Of a stretch of 64,000 nt of DNA, positions 25,815 to 35,737 are shown in pieces (within the stretch, counting starts at the first letter, position 1; each line of letters starts with the position of its first letter). The DNA is from Lactobacillus sp. CBA3606 (GTDB lineage Bacteria > Bacillota > Bacilli > Lactobacillales > Lactobacillaceae): assembly GCF_002970935.1 (NCBI RefSeq), contig NZ_CP027194.1, positions 124,001 to 188,000 on the forward strand, in the 5' to 3' direction. Made by a program: the position numbers and the translations under genes. The notes below the pieces were generated by a model. It ran no database searches. It was not told the origin of the DNA and was given only the letters and a program-made list of their open reading frames with translations.

Positions 25815-28040
25815 TTATTTAGTGGCTTTGGGTTCTTCCGCCGCCAATGTAATCTTACCATCTTCAACTTTGGCAACCATGTTTTTAACATCGCTGTGAT
25901 CCAAGTAGAAGTCGGCAATCCGATCTTCAATCTGTTCTTGAATAACACGCCGTAATGGCCGTGCGCCCATTTGGGGGTTGTAGCCAAGATTGACTAGCTT
26001 TTCTTGCACTGGTTCAGTAACGTGGACATGTAAGTCCTGGTTGGCAAGCATGCCGTTGACATCATCAATCATCAAAGCTACAATCTTCATCAAGTTTTCC
26101 TTGGAAAGGGCATTGAATTGGATAATATCATCAAACCGGTTTAAGAATTCTGGCTTGAAGTATTGAGTTAAGCGGTCAATAATATCATGCGTCTTGCCTT
26201 GAGCAGCGGCACCGAAACCAACATTAGCTTCAGCATCGCCAGTCCCAGCGTTTGACGTCATAATGATAATGGTATCTTTGAAGCTGACCGTACGACCTTG
26301 TGAATCGGTCAAACGGCCATCATCTAAGATTTGTAAGAACATGTGCATGACATCCGGATGGGCTTTTTCAATTTCATCTAATAAAATCAAGCTATACGGA
26401 TGACGCCGAACTTGTTCGGTTAATTGGCCGGCTTCTTCATAGCCAACATAGCCAGGTGGTGACCCGATCAGCTTCGCCACTGAATGGGGTTCCATATACT
26501 CACTCATGTCAAAGCGAATCATCGCATCCGCTGAACCAAAGAGTTCATTAGCAAGCTGTTTGGCTAGTTCAGTCTTACCAACCCCAGTAGGGCCGACAAA
26601 CATGAAGGAGCCAATTGGCCGACCAGTGCCGTTCAAGCCGATTCGATTACGGCGAATAGCGCGAGAAACGGCTTCAACTGCTGGATTTTGACCAATTACG
26701 TTGGCCTCCAAATCAGCCGCTAAGGTCTTCATTTGAGCTTGTTCCTTCGCTTGTAGTTCGCCAACTGGAATATCGGTCTTTTCTTCGACGATTTGTTGCA
26801 TATCAGCCACGGTGACTACTGCTGCATCAGCACTGTCAGCCTTAGCATTAGCGTCTGGTTTGGCCTTTTCTAACTTGGCCACTTGATCACGATAATAAGC
26901 TGCTTTTTCGTAATCTTCCTTTTTCAAGGCGTCTTGCTTTTGCTTTTCAGCGGCATCGATCTTTTCTTGAATGGTTTGAGGATCAACCGTCTTCAAGGTT
27001 AAGTTCTTACGTGAGCCAGCTTCATCGAGCAAGTCAATCGCTTTATCCGGTAAGAAACGATCTTGAATATACCGGTTAGATAGCTTGACCGCCGCAACGA
27101 TTGCATCAGCGTTATAGGTCACGTGATGGTAGTCTTCATATTTCTTTTGAATCCCTTGTAAAATCTTGATGGATTCATCGACACTGGGTTCATCAACCGT
27201 TACTGGTTGGAACCGCCGGGCGAGGGCCGCATCTTTTTCGATGTCGCGGTATTCGTTTAAAGTCGTGGCCCCAACTAATTGGAAGTCACCACGGGCTAAT
27301 GCTGGCTTCAAAACGTTACCGGCGTCCATGCCACCTTCAGCGTTACCGGCGCCCATAATTTCGTGGATTTCATCAATGAAAAGCACGATATTCGGATTAG
27401 CCTGAACCTCTTTCATGAGTTGTTGCATCCGTTGTTCAAATTGGCCCCGAATACCGGTGCCTTGAACGAGTGATGCCACGTCTAACCGAATAATTTCTTT
27501 ATTTAATAGTTTTTGGGGAACTTGTCCTGAAACAATCTTCTGTGCGAGGCCTTCGACGACCGCCGTCTTACCAACCCCAGCTTCACCGATTAAGACCGGG
27601 TTGTTCTTTGTCCGCCGGTTTAAAATCTCAATGACGCGGTTGATTTCGTTATCCCGACCGATGACTGGATCGACTTTGCCTTGCTTGGCTTGTTCCGTCA
27701 AGTTGTAGCCGTATTGGCCGAGGAGGCCGCCGCCGTTATTGTTACCACGACGGTTACCACCATTAGTTGGCCCAGCTGGCTGCGTCGGCTGTTGCCGACT
27801 CGTCGTATCATCGGGGGTGACGCCACCGCCTTGCATTGCGCGGAAAATGTCGTCAAGACCGCCAAAACCAAATGGATCTTGTGCCATATCAGTACCTCCA
27901 ACTCCGTTATTTGGATGCTGTTCCTGATTCTTTAGTAGTTGATAGCAATTCTGACAAAGATTAATTTGTCGCCGCTGACCGTTGACGTTCGTATATAAAT
28001 GAATCGTCGCTTCGTTCTTATGGCAGTTGTCACAAAGCAT
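25815..28040 (-). CDS. clpE: ATP-dependent Clp protease ATPase subunit ClpE
   Basis: A 741-residue AAA+ unfoldase that feeds damaged proteins to ClpP. The N-terminal zinc finger ([14 protein letters not shown] then CQNCYQLL) identifies ClpE rather than ClpC. A Gly/Asn-rich linker (about residues 75-110) follows. The first AAA+ module carries [13 protein letters not shown], then comes a UVR motif ([19 protein letters not shown]), and the second module carries [14 protein letters not shown] with [14 protein letters not shown]. The chain is full length. An operator for the stress repressor CtsR lies upstream at 28113-28136, as is usual for clpE, so heat induction is expected. AAAGGTG precedes the ATG. 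Confidence 0.95.
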   Translation of the reverse strand: MLCDNCHKNEATIHLYTNVNGQRRQINLCQNCYQLLKNQEQHPNNGVGGTDMAQDPFGFGGLDDIFRAMQGGGVTPDDTTSRQQPTQPAGPTNGGNRRGNNNGGGLLGQYGYNLTEQAKQGKVDPVIGRDNEINRVIEILNRRTKNNPVLIGEAGVGKTAVVEGLAQKIVSGQVPQKLLNKEIIRLDVASLVQGTGIRGQFEQRMQQLMKEVQANPNIVLFIDEIHEIMGAGNAEGGMDAGNVLKPALARGDFQLVGATTLNEYRDIEKDAALARRFQPVTVDEPSVDESIKILQGIQKKYEDYHHVTYNADAIVAAVKLSNRYIQDRFLPDKAIDLLDEAGSRKNLTLKTVDPQTIQEKIDAAEKQKQDALKKEDYEKAAYYRDQVAKLEKAKPDANAKADSADAAVVTVADMQQIVEEKTDIPVGELQAKEQAQMKTLAADLEANVIGQNPAVEAVSRAIRRNRIGLNGTGRPIGSFMFVGPTGVGKTELAKQLANELFGSADAMIRFDMSEYMEPHSVAKLIGSPPGYVGYEEAGQLTEQVRRHPYSLILLDEIEKAHPDVMHMFLQILDDGRLTDSQGRTVSFKDTIIIMTSNAGTGDAEANVGFGAAAQGKTHDIIDRLTQYFKPEFLNRFDDIIQFNALSKENLMKIVALMIDDVNGMLANQDLHVHVTEPVQEKLVNLGYNPQMGARPLRRVIQEQIEDRIADFYLDHSDVKNMVAKVEDGKITLAAEEPKATK

Positions 28041-28112
28041 TTTGCTGTCACACCTTTCATATCAGAAATATAACTAAATTTAGGTTCAATTTAGCTAAAG
28101 GTTCAAAAGCTG

Positions 28113-28136
28113 TTTGACCTTTGCTGACCTTTGACT
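28113..28136 (-). promoter_or_regulatory. CtsR operator for clpE
   Basis: The minus strand reads AGTCAAA, GGTCAGC, AAA, GGTCAAA. The last two heptads with a 3-base spacer match the known CtsR site (GGTCAAANANGGTCAAA) except in the first heptad's end. A third AGTCAAA abuts it. CtsR represses class III heat-shock genes such as clpE. Confidence 0.75.
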
Positions 28137-28141
28137 ATTAG

Positions 28142-28421
28142 TATAATGATTTTTAACCGTGATGCAACTCAAAAGTCTTGACGAGCAAGACCGGCTTGCA
28201 ACCAGGCTTCGTAAGACTAATCAAGTCACTGCGCCAATCAATTTAATTATTTCTGAAGTCTTTTTACGTCCTAGTCAAAAGGCTTGTCATTCACAGAAAT
28301 CAGTTGTATATTAAACTTCTGATTAGACGAGCCGTTGAACTAGCAACCTAATTATATTATAGTACAAACCGTTAGTTTTGCATGGCAAAAGCCCGTGTTA
28401 GGCTAGTCTAAGGCAGATAAA
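28142..28421 (+). other. 280-base region between clpE and the next gene
   Basis: No ORF. It starts with a divergent TATAAT (28142-28147) next to the CtsR site, contains the promoter at 28335-28363 and a hairpin AAGCCCG..CGGGCTT (28388-28442) that runs into the next gene's leader. Otherwise nothing is recognised. Confidence 0.45.
28335..28363 (+). promoter_or_regulatory. Promoter upstream of the small gene at 28461
   Basis: TTGAAC (28335-28340), 17-base spacer, TATAGT (28358-28363). Confidence 0.7.
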
Positions 28422-28460
28422 TTGATCCCGATAACCGGGCTTGTAGAAGGGGGTAACTTA

Positions 28461-28658
28461 GTGGCACCAGATTTTGAACAGTTAATGGAAGACTTGCGGA
28501 CGGGAAAACGAGAAAATTTTAGCGTTGATCCGGACGACTTTATGGCGTTTCATGATGCTTATATGGGTTATGAATATCGCAAACGAATCATTGGTATGGC
28601 GGAATTAGACGGCCATATTGTTTACCACTTTGACAAGGATGGTAAGGCTACCAATTAA
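28461..28658 (+). CDS. Small hypothetical protein, 65 aa
   Basis: GAAGGGGG (28446-28453) stands 7 bases before GTG 28461, giving a 65-residue acidic soluble protein: APDFEQLMEDLRTGKRENFS, then VDPDDFMAFHDAYMGYEYRK and a strand-like end. The frame is open 13 codons upstream, but that part includes the ribosome binding site. It is transcribed in the same direction as ptsHI, which has its own promoter. The family is not recognised. Confidence 0.7.
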   Translation: MAPDFEQLMEDLRTGKRENFSVDPDDFMAFHDAYMGYEYRKRIIGMAELDGHIVYHFDKDGKATN

Positions 28659-28682
28659 TCGCAATTGAATGAATGAAAGGGC

Positions 28683-28711
28683 TTGTATTTCAATTGGATA
28701 ATTGCTATCAT
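28683..28711 (+). promoter_or_regulatory. ptsHI promoter
   Basis: TTGTAT (28683-28688), 17-base spacer, TATCAT (28706-28711) preceded by TGC, an extended -10. Confidence 0.7.
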
Positions 28712-28806
28712 CAATACTAAGGGCTCTAGAGCAAATGTGTTGGCGGCAACTCGGTTTGACTCAGAACCAATTTAAATTTTACATCTTTGAAGGAGATCGA
28801 ATAACT

Positions 28807-29073
28807 ATGGAAAAGAAAGAATTTCACGTAATCGCAGATACAGGTATCCACGCACGTCCAGCTACTTTATTGGTACAATCAGCAAGTAAGTTCAACTCAG
28901 AAGTTACGTTGCAATATCAAGACAAGTCAGTTAACTTGAAGTCTATCATGGGTGTAATGTCACTCGGTGTTGGTAAAGATGCAGATGTTACGATTTCTGC
29001 TGAAGGTGCTGACGAAGCTGACGCAATTGCAGCTTTAACTGATACGATGAAGAAAGAAGGCTTATCTGAATAA
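28807..29073 (+). CDS. ptsH: Phosphocarrier protein HPr
   Basis: HPr passes phosphate from Enzyme I to sugar-specific PTS components, and when phosphorylated on Ser46 acts with CcpA in carbon catabolite repression. The 88-residue product carries both sites: His15 in [11 protein letters not shown] and Ser46 in [19 protein letters not shown] at 28791-28796 precedes ATG 28807; the longer upstream frame is not homologous to HPr. The stop overlaps the ptsI ATG. Codon use is strongly biased, as for highly expressed genes. Confidence 0.97.
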   Translation: MEKKEFHVIADTGIHARPATLLVQSASKFNSEVTLQYQDKSVNLKSIMGVMSLGVGKDADVTISAEGADEADAIAALTDTMKKEGLSE

Positions 29074-30803
29074 TGGCTGAAAAGGTACTAAAAGGAATTG
29101 CTGCCAGTGATGGGATTGCAATTGCTAAGGCCTATATGCTAGTTGATCCAGATTTGTCATTCGAAAAAACGACGGTTTCCGACTTTGATGCCGAAATCCA
29201 ACGGTTACATGACGCTTTTGATGCTGCTAAAGCTGAGTTAAAAGTCATTAAGGACAAAGCAACTCAGAATTTAGGTGCCGAAGAAGCGGAAGTTTTTGAA
29301 GCTCATATCACAATTTTATCTGACCCCGAAATGTTAAGTCAAATTGAAGGTAAGATTAAGGATGATAAAGTCAATGCTGAAGAAGCTTTGAAGGAAGTTA
29401 CTGATACTTTCATCGCCATGTTTGAAGCAATGACGGACAACGCATATATGCAAGAACGAGCTGGCGACATTCGCGATGTAACTAAGCGCGTGATGAGTCA
29501 CTTGTTAGGGGTTACCCTACCAAGTCCTGCCTTAATCGATTCTGAAGTTATCGTAATTGCCCATGATTTAACGCCTAGTGACACGGCCCAACTTGATCGT
29601 AAGTTTGTCAAAGGGTTCATCACCGATATTGGTGGTCGGACAAGTCACTCTGCGATTATGTCACGGACGCTTGAAATTCCAGCCGTAGTAGGTTCTGAAA
29701 CTGCAACGACTGAAATTAAAGCCGATACGACGGTTATCCTTGATGGGATTAACGGGGAAGCTTTAGTCGCCCCAACCGATGCTGAAATCAGTGACTATCA
29801 ACAAAAAGCCAAAGATTTCGCTGCGCAAAAGGTTGAATGGGAGAAGCTTAAGAATGAAGCGACCGTTTCAAAAGACGGTAAGCATTTTGAATTAGCTTCT
29901 AACATTGGGACGCCAGACGATATGGATGGTGTCTTGGAAGCTGGTTCTGAAGCAGTTGGCTTATTCCGATCAGAATTCTTGTACATGAACAGTGCGGAAC
30001 TACCTGATGAAGATACGCAATTCGAAGCCTACAAGAAGGTTGTTGAAGGCATGCAAGGCAAGCCAGTGATTGTGCGGACCATGGATATCGGGGGCGACAA
30101 GCATTTACCATACTTGCCACTACCAGACGAAATGAACCCATTCTTGGGCTATCGGGCGATCCGGATTTCACTTGATCGTGACGATATCTTCCGGACACAA
30201 TTACGGGCATTACTACGGGCTTCACACTATGGTCAATTACGGATTATGTTCCCAATGATTGCTACCTTAGATGAATTCCGTCAAGCTAAAGCCATCTTTG
30301 AGGATGAAAAGGCGAAATTAGTTGCTGCCGGGACACCAGTTGCTGATGATATCAAGCTTGGTATCATGATTGAAATCCCTGCTGCTGCTATTTTAGCTGA
30401 CCAATTTGCTAAAGAAGTTGACTTCTTTAGTATTGGGACCAACGACTTGATTCAATATTCCTTTGCTGCTGATCGTGGTAATGAACGCGTTTCATACTTG
30501 TATCAACCATACAACCCATCGTTGTTACGGTTAATCAAGCATGTTATTGACGCAGCCCATGCCAATGGTCGGATTGCTGGGATGTGTGGTGAAGTTGCTG
30601 GGGACCAAATCGCGGTGCCATTATTAATGGGCTTAGGTTTGGATGAATTCTCAATGAGTTCAACTTCAGTGCTGAAGACGCGTTCATTGATGAAACGCAT
30701 TGATACGACTGAAATGGCTAAATTAGCTGATAAGGCCGTTAATGAATGTGTTACCAATGAAGAAGTTAAAGCATTAGTTGAAAAGAACGTTTTTAATAAA
30801 TAG
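29073..30803 (+). CDS. ptsI: PTS Enzyme I (phosphoenolpyruvate-protein phosphotransferase)
   Basis: The first enzyme of the sugar PTS; it autophosphorylates from phosphoenolpyruvate and phosphorylates HPr. The 576-residue chain has the HPr-binding helical domain, the active-site histidine in [14 protein letters not shown] near residue 190, and the PEP-binding C-terminal barrel with [31 protein letters not shown] and the cysteine of [16 protein letters not shown] overlap with ptsH means coupled translation. A terminator follows. The chain is intact and highly biased in codon use. Confidence 0.97.
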   Translation: MAEKVLKGIAASDGIAIAKAYMLVDPDLSFEKTTVSDFDAEIQRLHDAFDAAKAELKVIKDKATQNLGAEEAEVFEAHITILSDPEMLSQIEGKIKDDKVNAEEALKEVTDTFIAMFEAMTDNAYMQERAGDIRDVTKRVMSHLLGVTLPSPALIDSEVIVIAHDLTPSDTAQLDRKFVKGFITDIGGRTSHSAIMSRTLEIPAVVGSETATTEIKADTTVILDGINGEALVAPTDAEISDYQQKAKDFAAQKVEWEKLKNEATVSKDGKHFELASNIGTPDDMDGVLEAGSEAVGLFRSEFLYMNSAELPDEDTQFEAYKKVVEGMQGKPVIVRTMDIGGDKHLPYLPLPDEMNPFLGYRAIRISLDRDDIFRTQLRALLRASHYGQLRIMFPMIATLDEFRQAKAIFEDEKAKLVAAGTPVADDIKLGIMIEIPAAAILADQFAKEVDFFSIGTNDLIQYSFAADRGNERVSYLYQPYNPSLLRLIKHVIDAAHANGRIAGMCGEVAGDQIAVPLLMGLGLDEFSMSSTSVLKTRSLMKRIDTTEMAKLADKAVNECVTNEEVKALVEKNVFNK

Positions 30804-30820
30804 GCGCTTCTTTAAACGGG

Positions 30821-30847
30821 TGGATCATCATGATCCATCTTTTTTTA
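30821..30847 (+). terminator. ptsHI terminator
   Basis: TGGATCA and TGATCCA form a stem with a 3-base loop, followed by TCTTTTTTT. Confidence 0.8.
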
Positions 30848-30954
30848 TACATAAATAGGGTTTGTCATTTTTTTGTGAGCAGTCACGATTAGCCTAAAAT
30901 TAGGCCAGCCAGTGCTGGAATCCACAGGGAACTCTTAATTTATCTTAAGATTAT

Positions 30955-30983
30955 TTGCAACTCTGATACTGAACCAATATAAT
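30955..30983 (+). promoter_or_regulatory. Promoter of the glycolipid gene cluster
   Basis: TTGCAA (30955-30960), 17-base spacer, TATAAT (30978-30983). Confidence 0.75.
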
Positions 30984-31008
30984 TGTTATAATTAATTATT
31001 AAAAGTGA

Positions 31009-31087
31009 TCGAGAATGCTCAATCAAATGGACTTAAGGGCTGATTGAAGCAACGAAGACTAATTGGTTTTTTCAATTAGTTCTCGGA
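31009..31087 (+). promoter_or_regulatory. Structured leader of the glycolipid operon
   Basis: CGAGAA (start) pairs with TTCTCG (end). Inside, TCAATCA can pair with TGATTGA, and ACTAATTG with CAATTAGT around a T-rich loop. The last hairpin lacks a following T run, so it does not look like a simple terminator. Confidence 0.4.
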
Positions 31088-31105
31088 AATAAAGGGAGAA
31101 TCTAC

Positions 31106-32284
31106 GTGAATATCGGGATATTTACAGATACATACTATCCACAAGTTAGTGGGGTAGCAACGTCGATCAAGGTGCTGCGCAATCAACTTGAGCGGGCTGG
31201 TCATCAAGTGTATATCTTTACGACCACGGATCCCCATGTTGATAAGACTATCTATGAACGCAATATTTTTCGGTTTACCAGTATTCCGTTTGTGTCCTTT
31301 ACGGATCGGCGGATTGCTGTCCGTGGGTTATTCAAGGCCTATCAAGTTGCGAAAGATTTAGGTTTAGATATTGTGCATACCCAAACTGAATTTTCGATGG
31401 GCATGATTGGTAAGTTCGTCGCGAAACAGTTAAAGGTGCCCTGTATTCATACCTACCATACGATGTATGAGGACTATTTACACTATATTGCTAACGGTAA
31501 ATTATTGAAGCCTTACCACGTTAAAGAAGCGACACGGGCTTATTGTTACCATTTGAATGGCATTGTGGCGCCCAGTCAACGGGTAGCGAATACATTAAAA
31601 AAATATGGTGTGAAAACACCGAGTCGGATTATTCCGACCGGGATTGATATTAATCAATATGAACAGGCGCCAACTGCTGATTATCGGCAAAAATTAGGCT
31701 ATGCAGCGACAACACCGGTGCTATTATCGTTAAGTCGATTAGCCTATGAGAAGAATATCCATGAAGTCATTGCGGCCTTGCCAGCAGTATTGGAGCAAGT
31801 ACCAGCGACACAACTGGTGATTGTCGGTGACGGGCCAGCGCGTGAAACGTTGGAAAACCAAGTTAAGGCTGCCAATCTGAGCGAACATGTGCAATTTACT
31901 GGTGAGATTGATAATGATGAAGTTTATAACTACTATCAAATGGCTGATTTATTTGTGGCGGCCTCTAATTCGGAGTCACAAGGGTTAACTTATATCGAAG
32001 CCATGGCGGCAGGGCTTAAAATGGTGGTTGCTAGCAGCCCGTATACGGATCAATTGTTAGATGATCCTTCATTAGGGACAACGTTTACTAGTGCGTCAAC
32101 CCTAGTTCGTGACGTGGTTCGATATTTACAGCACCCGCATGCATTTGATGATCCAAAACCACGCCAAAAAAAGCTCTATCAGATTTCAGCCGAGTATTTT
32201 GGCAAGCAAGTAATTAATTACTATCAAGATGTTCAGTTGACCTATTCAGAATCAGCAGGGAAGTCAGCCGATATCAGTGACTAA
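31106..32284 (+). CDS. Glycosyltransferase family 4, diacylglycerol glucosyltransferase-like
   Basis: A 392-residue GT4 enzyme with the N-terminal donor-domain start NIGIFTDTYYPQVSGVATSI and the retaining-enzyme motif SNSESQGLTYIEAMAAG near residue 290. It resembles enterococcal BgsB and pneumococcal homologues that transfer glucose to diacylglycerol, the first step of glycolipid anchors for lipoteichoic acid. It sits beside a second glycosyltransferase of the kind that adds the next sugar. Together with ltaS downstream, this makes a membrane glycolipid/LTA role likely. It acts at the cytoplasmic face. The exact sugar is not shown. Confidence 0.85.
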   Translation: MNIGIFTDTYYPQVSGVATSIKVLRNQLERAGHQVYIFTTTDPHVDKTIYERNIFRFTSIPFVSFTDRRIAVRGLFKAYQVAKDLGLDIVHTQTEFSMGMIGKFVAKQLKVPCIHTYHTMYEDYLHYIANGKLLKPYHVKEATRAYCYHLNGIVAPSQRVANTLKKYGVKTPSRIIPTGIDINQYEQAPTADYRQKLGYAATTPVLLSLSRLAYEKNIHEVIAALPAVLEQVPATQLVIVGDGPARETLENQVKAANLSEHVQFTGEIDNDEVYNYYQMADLFVAASNSESQGLTYIEAMAAGLKMVVASSPYTDQLLDDPSLGTTFTSASTLVRDVVRYLQHPHAFDDPKPRQKKLYQISAEYFGKQVINYYQDVQLTYSESAGKSADISD

Positions 32285-32295
32285 GGGGACGAATT

Positions 32296-33318
32296 ATGCT
32301 AAACATTACGATGTTTTCGAAAGCTGACTCAGTTAAAGGTCAAGGGGTCGGGAGTGCGTACCAAGAATTAATGCGGTTATTGCAAACTCATTGGCAGGAC
32401 GAGTTCAAGCTTAAAGTGAATCGTTATGGTCGTTCGACGATTTCGCATTATCATACGGTTAATCCGCTGTTTTATTTGTCGACATTTATGCCTAACCGGG
32501 GACGTAAAATTGGTTACGTCCATTTTTTACCGGAAACTTTAGCCGGAAGTTTGAAGTTACCAAGGCCGTTGCAAGCGATTTTTAACCGTTATTTGATTTC
32601 ATTTTATAAACGCATGGATCATATTGTTGTCGTTAATCCGACGTTTATCCCTAAGCTGGAAGCCTACGATATCAAACGGGCGGATGTGACCTATATTCCA
32701 AACTTTGTTAGTAAACGTGAGTTCTATGAAATGACGCAACCAAAACAAACTAAATTGCGTCAAGCCTATGGTTATGACCAAAATAAATTTATGATTTTGG
32801 GGACCGGTCAGATTCAAGAACGTAAAGGCGTACCAGATTTTATTAAGTTAGCCCGTCAAAATCCAGATATTCAATTTGTCTGGGCCGGGGGCTTTTCGTT
32901 TGGGCGAATTACGGATGGTTATCAAGACTTAAAAAAAGTAGTCGATAATCCCCCTGCCAATCTGTCGTTTCCTGGCATTGTCGATCGAGAAAAATTAGTT
33001 GATTATTATAATATGGCGGATCTATTCCTCTTGCCATCGTACAATGAACTATTTCCCATGTCAGTACTAGAAGCATTTAGTTGTGGGACGCCCGTTTTGT
33101 TACGGGACTTAGACTTATACCGCGCAATCATTGATGGGTATTATCAAGCTGCGGCGGATGTTGATGAGATGCAACAGCAGATTTCACAGTTGCGTCAGAA
33201 TCCAGCTGGCTTACAATTTTTACATGATAAAGCGGTGTTGGCATCAGCAGACTATTCTGAACAGCGGTTAGCTAAAATCTGGCATGATTTTTACTTGCAG
33301 CAGGCAAAAGAGGGGTAG
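32296..33318 (+). CDS. Glycosyltransferase family 4, second glycolipid glycosyltransferase (BgsA/CpoA/LafB-like)
   Basis: A 340-residue GT4 enzyme: LNITMFSKADSVKGQGVGSA at the start, the acceptor-side segment HFLPETLAGSLKLP, and the EX7E motif NELFPMSVLEAFSCG near residue 247. The size and N-terminus match the BgsA/CpoA/LafB group, which adds a second hexose to monoglycosyl-diacylglycerol. It follows the first glycosyltransferase after 11 bases and is followed 2 bases later by the flippase-like gene, so the three form one operon. The sugar (glucose or galactose) cannot be read from sequence. Confidence 0.85.
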   Translation: MLNITMFSKADSVKGQGVGSAYQELMRLLQTHWQDEFKLKVNRYGRSTISHYHTVNPLFYLSTFMPNRGRKIGYVHFLPETLAGSLKLPRPLQAIFNRYLISFYKRMDHIVVVNPTFIPKLEAYDIKRADVTYIPNFVSKREFYEMTQPKQTKLRQAYGYDQNKFMILGTGQIQERKGVPDFIKLARQNPDIQFVWAGGFSFGRITDGYQDLKKVVDNPPANLSFPGIVDREKLVDYYNMADLFLLPSYNELFPMSVLEAFSCGTPVLLRDLDLYRAIIDGYYQAAADVDEMQQQISQLRQNPAGLQFLHDKAVLASADYSEQRLAKIWHDFYLQQAKEG

Positions 33319-33320
33319 CC

Positions 33321-34355
33321 ATGACTAGAAAAAATGTGTGGTCTTTACTAGCCATGATTTTAATTGGGGTCGCCATTTCGTGGTATTCACTACGTAATGT
33401 TCAACTCAGCCATTTAATGGCCGATATTCTCCAGTTAAATTGGTGGTGGTTATTGGTAGCACTGGGGTGTGTGGGACTCTACTATGGTTTAGAAGCGGTT
33501 GTGGTCCAAAAGTTTGTCCGTCATCGCTATCGGCACTATTCTTTTAAGAGTGCGTTGCGAGTTCCTTTAGCAGAACAGTTGTTTAATGGGATTACGCCGT
33601 TTTCATCCGGGGGCCAACCGGCGCAGATTTTTGTGATGGCCCAATCGGGTATTGATGCGGGGCGCGCGAGTTCCGTGGCGTTAATGAAGTTCGTGGTGTT
33701 TCAAGCGATGGTCGTCTTGAATTTCTTAGTCGCCATGCTGGTTGGGTTTCATTATTTAGCTGAAAAGTTAAGCTACTTATCGTTGTATGTGTTATTGGGC
33801 TTTTTGATTCATTTTGCCGTCATTGTCGGCCTGTTATTAGTGATGTATTGGTATAACTTCACTAAAAAAGCGGTGAAGATTGTTTTAATTCCCGTTGGCT
33901 GGTTCATGAATGACGACCGGTTTACCCGGTTACAAGCAACAATCAGTGAAAAAATCGATTCATTTTATGAAGAAAGTGTCCGCATGACGAAGGACTGGCG
34001 GATGTTAGTGGAAATTTCGTTGATTACGTTCTTTCAACTATTGTTTTACTATATGATTCCGTATTTTATTATGCGGGCCATGGGGTATCATGGCATTAAT
34101 ATTATTATGGTCACTAGTTTGAACGTTTTGATTTTCTTAGTAACCTCGTTATTTCCAATTCCTGGCGGTGCTGGCGGCGCTGAATTTGGGTTTACCGAGC
34201 TATTTGCCAAATTTATTCCTAGTCATAGTAAATTAATTTTGGCCATGCTTATCTGGCGGATTTTAACTTATTATTTGGGCTTGTTCCTAGGGATGTTTGC
34301 AATGGCCATGCGTCCAGAAAAAGCGGAAGAAATTAAAGATAGGCCGAATGAGTAA
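33321..34355 (+). CDS. Flippase-like membrane protein (UPF0104/LPG synthase TM domain)
   Basis: A 344-residue protein with about eight membrane helices, fitting the lysylphosphatidylglycerol synthase transmembrane (YbhN/UPF0104) family. Typical pieces are QFNGITPFSSGGQPAQIFVM-like sequence (here LFNGITPFSSGGQPAQIFVM) near residue 92 and SLFPIPGGAGGAEFGFTELF near residue 278. Such domains move lipids across the membrane. It lacks the catalytic domain of MprF. As the third gene of the glycolipid operon it may handle glycolipid transfer; this is inference from position. Confidence 0.85.
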   Translation: MTRKNVWSLLAMILIGVAISWYSLRNVQLSHLMADILQLNWWWLLVALGCVGLYYGLEAVVVQKFVRHRYRHYSFKSALRVPLAEQLFNGITPFSSGGQPAQIFVMAQSGIDAGRASSVALMKFVVFQAMVVLNFLVAMLVGFHYLAEKLSYLSLYVLLGFLIHFAVIVGLLLVMYWYNFTKKAVKIVLIPVGWFMNDDRFTRLQATISEKIDSFYEESVRMTKDWRMLVEISLITFFQLLFYYMIPYFIMRAMGYHGINIIMVTSLNVLIFLVTSLFPIPGGAGGAEFGFTELFAKFIPSHSKLILAMLIWRILTYYLGLFLGMFAMAMRPEKAEEIKDRPNE

Positions 34356-34360
34356 GGATG

Positions 34361-34388
34361 AAGCGCTAGCGACTTGCCAGCGCTTTTT
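34361..34388 (+). terminator. Glycolipid operon terminator
   Basis: AAGCGCT (34361-34367) pairs with AGCGCTT (34379-34385), followed by TTT. Confidence 0.7.
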
Positions 34389-34409
34389 GTCGATTAAAGG
34401 GGAGTCGGG

Positions 34410-35660
34410 ATGTTGAAGTTGAAAAAACGCCAACGGCTGTGTGTCTGGTTAATGTTAGGGTTGGGATTAAGTGGTGTGGGATTAATTACCCAGCCAGTCC
34501 ATGCCCAGAAAAGTCAAGCGGATGCGGTTAAGGCGGCGTATATTGTTGATGCCAAGTCTGGTCAGGCGGTCTACGCGCAAAATGCAGATCAAAAATTGCC
34601 GATTGCGTCGTTGAGTAAGCTGATGACCTTATATTTGGTCGAACAAGCGGTCAAACAAGGTAAAATTAGTTGGACAGATAATGTGCCAATCAGTAAACAG
34701 GTGCGTAAGATGGCCAGTAGTGCCACGTTATCCACGATGCCGATGGCGGCTAATGATCGGTTTACTGTCAAAGAGCTTGTTGCGGCGACTTTGGTGGGTT
34801 CGTCCAATAGTAGTGCGATTGCGCTGGGTGAATATCTAGGTGGCAGTAATACCAAATTTATTCAGTTAATGAATCAGCAGGCCCAAAAATGGCATTTAGC
34901 GGCTAACTTTGTGAGTGCATCGGGGTTAGATAATACGGATTTAACGACGTATCATTATAATTTACCGGGGACGAATGATCAGGCTCAAAATATGGTTTCA
35001 GCACGGGCAATTACGACGATTGCGCGCCATTTGGTCAATGAATTTCCAAGTATTGTGCAGGTTTCTAACCAGAGTGCGGTTAAAATCCATAAATATCGGG
35101 TTCCAACGTCGGTGTTAATTTTAAAGGGACAATCTTTCTATGATGGGCGCGTGCCCGTAGACGGCTTAAAAACGGGGTATACGGCGCAAGCTGGTGGGTG
35201 CTTAGTGGCGACGTTCCACCAAAATGGTCGACGGATGATTGCGACCACATTAGGGTCAACTTGGAAATTTACGGCGAATAACAATTTGCGGCTCAAGCTA
35301 AAACAGCAAGAGCAGTATCGCACGGTAGTCCCCAAAACGCTCAATTATCAGATTCCGGGGACACAAACAACCGTCAATTTAGTGGCGCAATCGGACGGCC
35401 ATCGTTGGACGAATCAGCAGCAGCCGATGCAAAAAACGACGGTGGCAGTTTGGCCGATGCATCGTGACCGGCCTAATTATTTAGCGGCACATACGACGGT
35501 GATGAAAGTCCGGTTAACGGATCCGTCATCAGGAGCTACCAGTACGGTTAAGTATCAAACACCGCAAGCTGTGACTTTGTTAGGACCGCTGCAATGGGCA
35601 ACAACGGACAATACTAAGTCAACTTTAAATTTGAACACCGCTTTTGCGTTGACCAAATAA
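34410..35660 (+). CDS. dacA: D-alanyl-D-alanine carboxypeptidase (PBP5/DacA family)
   Basis: A secreted penicillin-binding protein that trims the terminal D-Ala from peptidoglycan stems. It has a 30-residue signal peptide ending near VHAQKSQ. The S11 peptidase motifs are present: the nucleophile SLSKLM (SxxK) near residue 69, SSN in VGSSNSSAIALGE and KTG in DGLKTGYTAQAGG. A C-terminal beta-rich domain follows, but no strong amphipathic membrane anchor is obvious at the end (STLNLNTAFALTK). Length 416 residues is normal. GGGGAG is 6 bases before the ATG. Confidence 0.92.
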   Translation: MLKLKKRQRLCVWLMLGLGLSGVGLITQPVHAQKSQADAVKAAYIVDAKSGQAVYAQNADQKLPIASLSKLMTLYLVEQAVKQGKISWTDNVPISKQVRKMASSATLSTMPMAANDRFTVKELVAATLVGSSNSSAIALGEYLGGSNTKFIQLMNQQAQKWHLAANFVSASGLDNTDLTTYHYNLPGTNDQAQNMVSARAITTIARHLVNEFPSIVQVSNQSAVKIHKYRVPTSVLILKGQSFYDGRVPVDGLKTGYTAQAGGCLVATFHQNGRRMIATTLGSTWKFTANNNLRLKLKQQEQYRTVVPKTLNYQIPGTQTTVNLVAQSDGHRWTNQQQPMQKTTVAVWPMHRDRPNYLAAHTTVMKVRLTDPSSGATSTVKYQTPQAVTLLGPLQWATTDNTKSTLNLNTAFALTK

Positions 35661-35691
35661 AAAATAACGCCGCAATTAAATTTTGGCGATG

Positions 35692-35728
35692 AAAAAACGA
35701 GCTGGGAAATTTTCCCGAGCTCGTTTTT
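35692..35728. terminator. Bidirectional terminator between dacA and the aminotransferase
   Basis: AAAAACGAGCTGGGAAA pairs with TTTCCCGAGCTCGTTTTT with one mismatch. It shares the CGAGCT core with 7621 and 13475. Confidence 0.85.
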
Positions 35729-35737
35729 AGATTGTTG

